Shown one piece after another: positions 6,311 to 8,320 of a stretch of 8,320 nucleotides of DNA. This DNA is from Clostridia bacterium (lineage in GTDB: Bacteria; Bacillota_A; Clostridia; Christensenellales; Aristaeellaceae). Under the pieces are notes generated by a model. The model saw only the letters and a program-made list of their open reading frames with translations, made no database searches and had not been told where the DNA came from. The number at the start of each line of letters is the position of its first letter. The first letter of the stretch is position 1. Where the stretch lies: NCBI GenBank assembly GCA_017464225.1, contig JAFUDW010000023.1:1-8320 (forward strand), written 5' to 3'. A program made the position numbers and the translations under genes.

Positions 6311-7365
6311 TTGCCTTCCTCCTTCATGGGGTGCATGATGTGAATATTGAAGGGCACCACCGAAAGGCCAACCCTGGAGCCTACGGGCTGCATGGTGGTG
6401 GAGTGCACCTTCCAGGTAAAATCGCCGCTGTCGATCATCATTTCATAGTGCACGCCCTTGAACAGCACGCTCTTTACCGTGCCGGTCAATTGGCCGATGT
6501 CTTCGCCCAGGATCACAATATCTTCCGGGCGGATCACCACGTCCACCGGCGCGTTTTCGCCAAAGCCGCTGTCCACGCAGGGAAAATCAACACCGCTGAA
6601 ACGCACCAGCTCGTCCTTGACCATTGTGCCGCGGATGATGTTGCTTTCGCCGATGAAATTGGCAACAAAGGCATTTGCGGGCTCGTCATAGATGGTTTTG
6701 GGCGTGCCGATCTGCAGGATATGGCCCGCGTTCATGACCACGATGGTATCGCTCATGGTCAGCGCCTCTTCCTGATCGTGGGTCACGTACAGGAAGGTGA
6801 TGCCAAGCTGCTGCTGCATTGATTTGAGCTCAAGCTGCATTTCTTTTCTGAGCTTCAAATCCAGAGCGCCCAGCGGTTCATCCAGCAGCAGCACTTCGGG
6901 TTCGTTCACCAGCGAACGGGCGATGGCGATGCGCTGCTGCTGGCCGCCTGAGAGCGAATCCACGCTGCGCTTGCCGTACCCGGCCATATTCACCAGGTTC
7001 AGCATTTTATCCACGCGCTTGTCGATTTCGCCCCGGCTCATTTTTTTGATTTTAAGGCCAAAGGCGATGTTATCGCGCACGTTCAGATGGGGGAACAGCG
7101 CGTATTTCTGAAATACAGTGTTCACCCGGCGTTTGTAGGGGGGCATATCGGTGATATCCTTGCCCTCAAACATTACCCGGCCCGTGGTGGGATATTCAAA
7201 ACCGCCGATAATGCGAAGCGTTGTGGTTTTTCCGCAGCCCGAAGGGCCCAGAAGCGTAACAAATTCTTTTTTGCGGATGTAAAGATTGATATCATCCAGT
7301 ACGGTGACGCCATCGTATTCCTTGGAAATGTCTTCCAGGTGGATCATGCGGGGCTGTTCGCTCAT
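6307..7365 (-). CDS. potA: Spermidine/putrescine ABC transporter ATP-binding protein PotA
   Basis: This 352-residue cytoplasmic ATPase drives polyamine import through PotBC. All ABC motifs are present in order: Walker A GPSGCGKT (40-47), Q-loop Gln86 ([10 protein letters not shown]), signature [13 protein letters not shown] (138-150), Walker B LLLDEP (159-164), D-loop GALD (166-169) and switch histidine His196 ([13 protein letters not shown]). The C-terminal part (about 240-345) is a TOBE-type regulatory domain as in PotA/MalK, with VVIRPEDI at 276-283. No key residue is missing. AAAGGAG (7376-7382) stands ten bases before the ATG. The gene starts 33 bases after the regulator's stop with no terminator between, and its stop overlaps the potB start. 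Confidence 0.95.
   Translation of the reverse strand: MSEQPRMIHLEDISKEYDGVTVLDDINLYIRKKEFVTLLGPSGCGKTTTLRIIGGFEYPTTGRVMFEGKDITDMPPYKRRVNTVFQKYALFPHLNVRDNIAFGLKIKKMSRGEIDKRVDKMLNLVNMAGYGKRSVDSLSGGQQQRIAIARSLVNEPEVLLLDEPLGALDLKLRKEMQLELKSMQQQLGITFLYVTHDQEEALTMSDTIVVMNAGHILQIGTPKTIYDEPANAFVANFIGESNIIRGTMVKDELVRFSGVDFPCVDSGFGENAPVDVVIRPEDIVILGEDIGQLTGTVKSVLFKGVHYEMMIDSGDFTWKVHSTTMQPVGSRVGLSVVPFNIHIMHPMKEEGK
6318..6324 (-). promoter_or_regulatory. Ribosome binding site that fixes the long potB start
   Basis: AAGGAGG, read on the minus strand inside the last codons of potA, is seven bases upstream of the potB ATG (6310-6308). Its strength and spacing support the long N-terminus of PotB with its extra helix. 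Confidence 0.75.
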
Positions 7366-7398
7366 GGCGGCAGTTCTCCTTTGATTTATTTCTTGATA

Positions 7399-7944
7399 TC
7401 AAAAGCTGGGCGGCGTGGAGATCCAAAGGACTTTTGCGGCGCGTTTGCCGGGATTCTCCACATGATGCGGGGCGGTGGGATGCAGGCAGAAGCTGTCTCC
7501 CGTTTTTACTTTCAGCTTTTTATCACCGTTATACAGCGTAACGGCGCCTGAAAGCACATAGCCGAATTCTTCTCCCTCGTGGGGCGGAAACTCCTGGGAG
7601 GCGCCGCCCGGACCGATGCTCATGAGGATGGGCTCCATCTCGTTTTTTTGTGCGCTGGGCACAAGCCACAGGATGCTGCCGCGCAGCGCTTCCTCATCGA
7701 TTTTCTCAAACATATCCTGAATGCTGAATACCACCTTTTCATCCTCGTCGGCTTCCGAAAAGAAGGTTTTCAGATCGCTGCCCAGGCATTCCAGCATGTC
7801 CGTCAGCGTGGCGATGGAGGGAGAGGCCAGATCACGTTCCACCTGGGAAATGAAGCCCTTTGTCAGCTCGCACCGATCCGCCAGCTCTTCCTGCGTGAGG
7901 TTGCGTTGCTGGCGCAGCCTGCGGAGCTTTTCGCCGATTTTCAC
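7399..7944 (-). CDS. XRE-family transcriptional regulator with C-terminal cupin domain (PuuR-like), probable regulator of the polyamine operon
   Basis: This 181-residue protein has an N-terminal XRE helix-turn-helix at about 3-60, with the recognition region TQEELADRCELTKGFISQVE (17-36) and the usual 'SPSIATL' after it (41-47). The C-terminal cupin_2 domain covers about 105-178. Cupin motif 1 is PPHEGEEFGYVLSG (120-133) and motif 2 is GDSFCLHPTAPHHVENPG (149-166). His122, Glu126 and His160 or His161 are candidate metal or ligand contacts. This architecture is shared with PuuR, the putrescine-responsive repressor of E. coli, and such genes often lead potABCD operons in Firmicutes. Sensing of polyamines here is therefore an inference from domain type and position. 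The start is GTG, chosen because an excellent AAAGGAGG sits seven bases before it and no ATG fits. It is the first gene of the operon, with a strong promoter and two palindromes in its leader, which suggests autoregulation. Confidence 0.9.
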   Translation of the reverse strand: MKIGEKLRRLRQQRNLTQEELADRCELTKGFISQVERDLASPSIATLTDMLECLGSDLKTFFSEADEDEKVVFSIQDMFEKIDEEALRGSILWLVPSAQKNEMEPILMSIGPGGASQEFPPHEGEEFGYVLSGAVTLYNGDKKLKVKTGDSFCLHPTAPHHVENPGKRAAKVLWISTPPSF

Positions 7945-7951
7945 GTTGTAC

Positions 7952-7959
7952 CCTCCTTT
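7952..7959 (-). promoter_or_regulatory. Ribosome binding site deciding the GTG start of the XRE-cupin gene
   Basis: AAAGGAGG on the minus strand is seven bases before GTG (7944-7942). This near-perfect site justifies a GTG start in the absence of a suitable ATG. Confidence 0.8.
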
Positions 7960-7964
7960 GCGTA

Positions 7965-7981
7965 GTTTAGCGCGGTTAAAC
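7965..7981. promoter_or_regulatory. Candidate operator, proximal 17-bp imperfect palindrome
   Basis: GTTTAG-CGCGG-TTAAAC has the same arm length and 5-base spacer as the perfect palindrome at 8000-8016, with one arm mismatch (TTAAAC instead of CTAAAC). It lies within the leader just upstream of the regulator's ribosome site. It is probably a second site for the XRE-cupin protein; this is inferred from repetition and position. Confidence 0.6.
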
Positions 7982-7999
7982 TTTTGGTGCCACTAACAG

Positions 8000-8016
8000 G
8001 TTTAGAATTACTAAAC
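8000..8016. promoter_or_regulatory. Candidate operator, distal 17-bp perfect palindrome
   Basis: GTTTAG-AATTA-CTAAAC is a perfect inverted repeat with 6-bp arms and a 5-base spacer, located roughly +10 to +27 from the predicted transcription start of the regulator. Size and symmetry suit an XRE dimer. A related sequence occurs 35 bases downstream in the leader (7965-7981), and a TTAAAC half-site overlaps the -10 box (8034-8039). Confidence 0.65.
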
Positions 8017-8032
8017 TTTAAGCACGGAAATG

Positions 8033-8061
8033 ATTAAACCACAGGAAAGCCGGAATGTCAA
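8033..8061 (-). promoter_or_regulatory. Housekeeping promoter of the XRE-cupin/potABCD operon
   Basis: On the minus strand, TTGACA (8061-8056) and TTTAAT (8038-8033) are separated by 17 bases, a match of eleven of twelve consensus positions. The expected start is near 8026, giving a leader of about 80 bases before the GTG. No other strong promoter was noticed inside the operon, so this one probably serves all genes down to 1958. Confidence 0.83.
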
Positions 8062-8082
8062 TATCCTTTTCGCAAAATATTG

Positions 8083-8117
8083 TTGCATTTTGACGCTGGA
8101 TGTGATAATATTGTAAT
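8083..8117 (+). promoter_or_regulatory. Promoter region of ctsR, two overlapping candidates
   Basis: One candidate is TTGACG (8090-8095) with TGTAAT (8112-8117), spacer 16. The other is TTGCAT (8083-8088) with TAATAT (8106-8111), spacer 17; the overlapping TGTGATAAT (8101-8109) also resembles an extended -10. The sequence does not decide between them. In either case the CtsR box would overlap or closely follow the transcription start. Confidence 0.55.
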
Positions 8118-8134
8118 GGTCAAAGTAAGTCAAT
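8118..8134 (+). promoter_or_regulatory. CtsR operator (heptad repeat)
   Basis: GGTCAAA-GTA-AGTCAAT matches the CtsR direct-repeat consensus (A/G)GTCAAA-NAN-(A/G)GTCAAA in 13 of 14 heptad positions, though the central A of the spacer is T here. It sits between the promoter and the ctsR start, as expected for autorepression of a heat-shock operon. Confidence 0.82.
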
Positions 8135-8166
8135 CTTCCTGAATGACCGGGACGAGGTGAAAACGA

Positions 8167-8320
8167 TGCGTTTAAGCGATGCTATTGAGCGATTTATTAA
8201 AGATATGATGCAGCAGGAGCAGCAGGCCGAAATCGATTTGAAAAGAAACGAGCTGGCCGAATATTTTCACTGCGCGCCATCTCAGATCAACTATGTGCTG
8301 TCCACCCGCTTTACGCCCGA
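8167..8320 (+). CDS. ctsR: Transcriptional repressor CtsR, N-terminal fragment (runs off the window)
   Basis: The first 51 codons are present. The product begins MRLSDAIERFIKDMM and contains the CtsR winged helix-turn-helix core RNELAEYFHCAPSQINYVLS (27-46), followed by TRFTP. It closely resembles the B. subtilis CtsR region that reads RSEIADKFQCVPSQINYVIN. CtsR is the dimeric repressor of Clp chaperone/protease genes, and its DNA binding is released on heat or protein stress. The start is supported by GAGGTGA (8154-8160) six bases before the ATG. A CtsR box lies upstream. In many Firmicutes the genes that follow are mcsA, mcsB and clpC; none is visible here. It is divergent from the polyamine operon, and the two promoters sit back to back in a 222-base intergenic region. 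Confidence 0.95.

Noticed and set aside
1..8320. CRISPR array, insertion sequence, integrase, toxin-antitoxin or phage genes
   Set aside because: No spaced direct repeats, transposase motifs, terminal inverted repeats or related proteins were seen on either strand. The tRNA-Leu has no duplicated 3' end in the window that would mark an integrated element.

Overview
The window looks like the chromosome of a Bacillota (Firmicutes) bacterium, most likely a Clostridia-class anaerobe. The reasons are a CtsR heat-shock repressor gene with a CtsR-type operator, strong AAGGAGG-type ribosome binding sites, near-consensus housekeeping (sigma-A type) promoters, a tRNA with an encoded CCA, and a potABCD operon led by an XRE-cupin regulator. 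GC content is moderate, slightly above half by eye. The species cannot be named from this sequence.

Layout, left to right. Positions 1-77 hold the first codons of a CobW/G3E-type GTPase (minus strand). Just upstream of it, on the same strand, is an exported CapA-family protein (90-1223), and upstream of that a tRNA-Leu(CAA) gene (1272-1358) with a perfect-consensus promoter and a hairpin terminator. A lone plus-strand gene of unknown function (1455-1913) follows. It converges on the large minus-strand operon at a shared bidirectional terminator (1914-1954).

The main operon occupies 1958-7944 and reads right to left: XRE-cupin regulator, potA (ATPase), potB and potC (permeases), potD (polyamine-binding protein), and an exported protein with two peptidoglycan-binding domains and a phosphodiester glycosidase domain. 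potA/potB and potB/potC overlap by four bases (ATGA), and no terminator is visible between any of the genes. The probable logic is that the regulator senses polyamine or a related metabolite through its cupin domain and controls uptake of spermidine/putrescine. The surface glycosidase gene is carried as the operon's last gene.

The regulator's leader holds a near-consensus promoter and two related 17-bp palindromes (8000-8016 and 7965-7981), which are good candidates for its operators. On the other side of this divergent intergenic region is the start of ctsR (8167 to the edge), with a CtsR heptad operator at 8118-8134. Most of the window is ordinary core metabolism and transport. I see no mobile element, CRISPR array or defence system. 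The points of interest are the operator pair, the glycosidase attached to the polyamine operon, the extra N-terminal helix in PotB, and how capA is transcribed.
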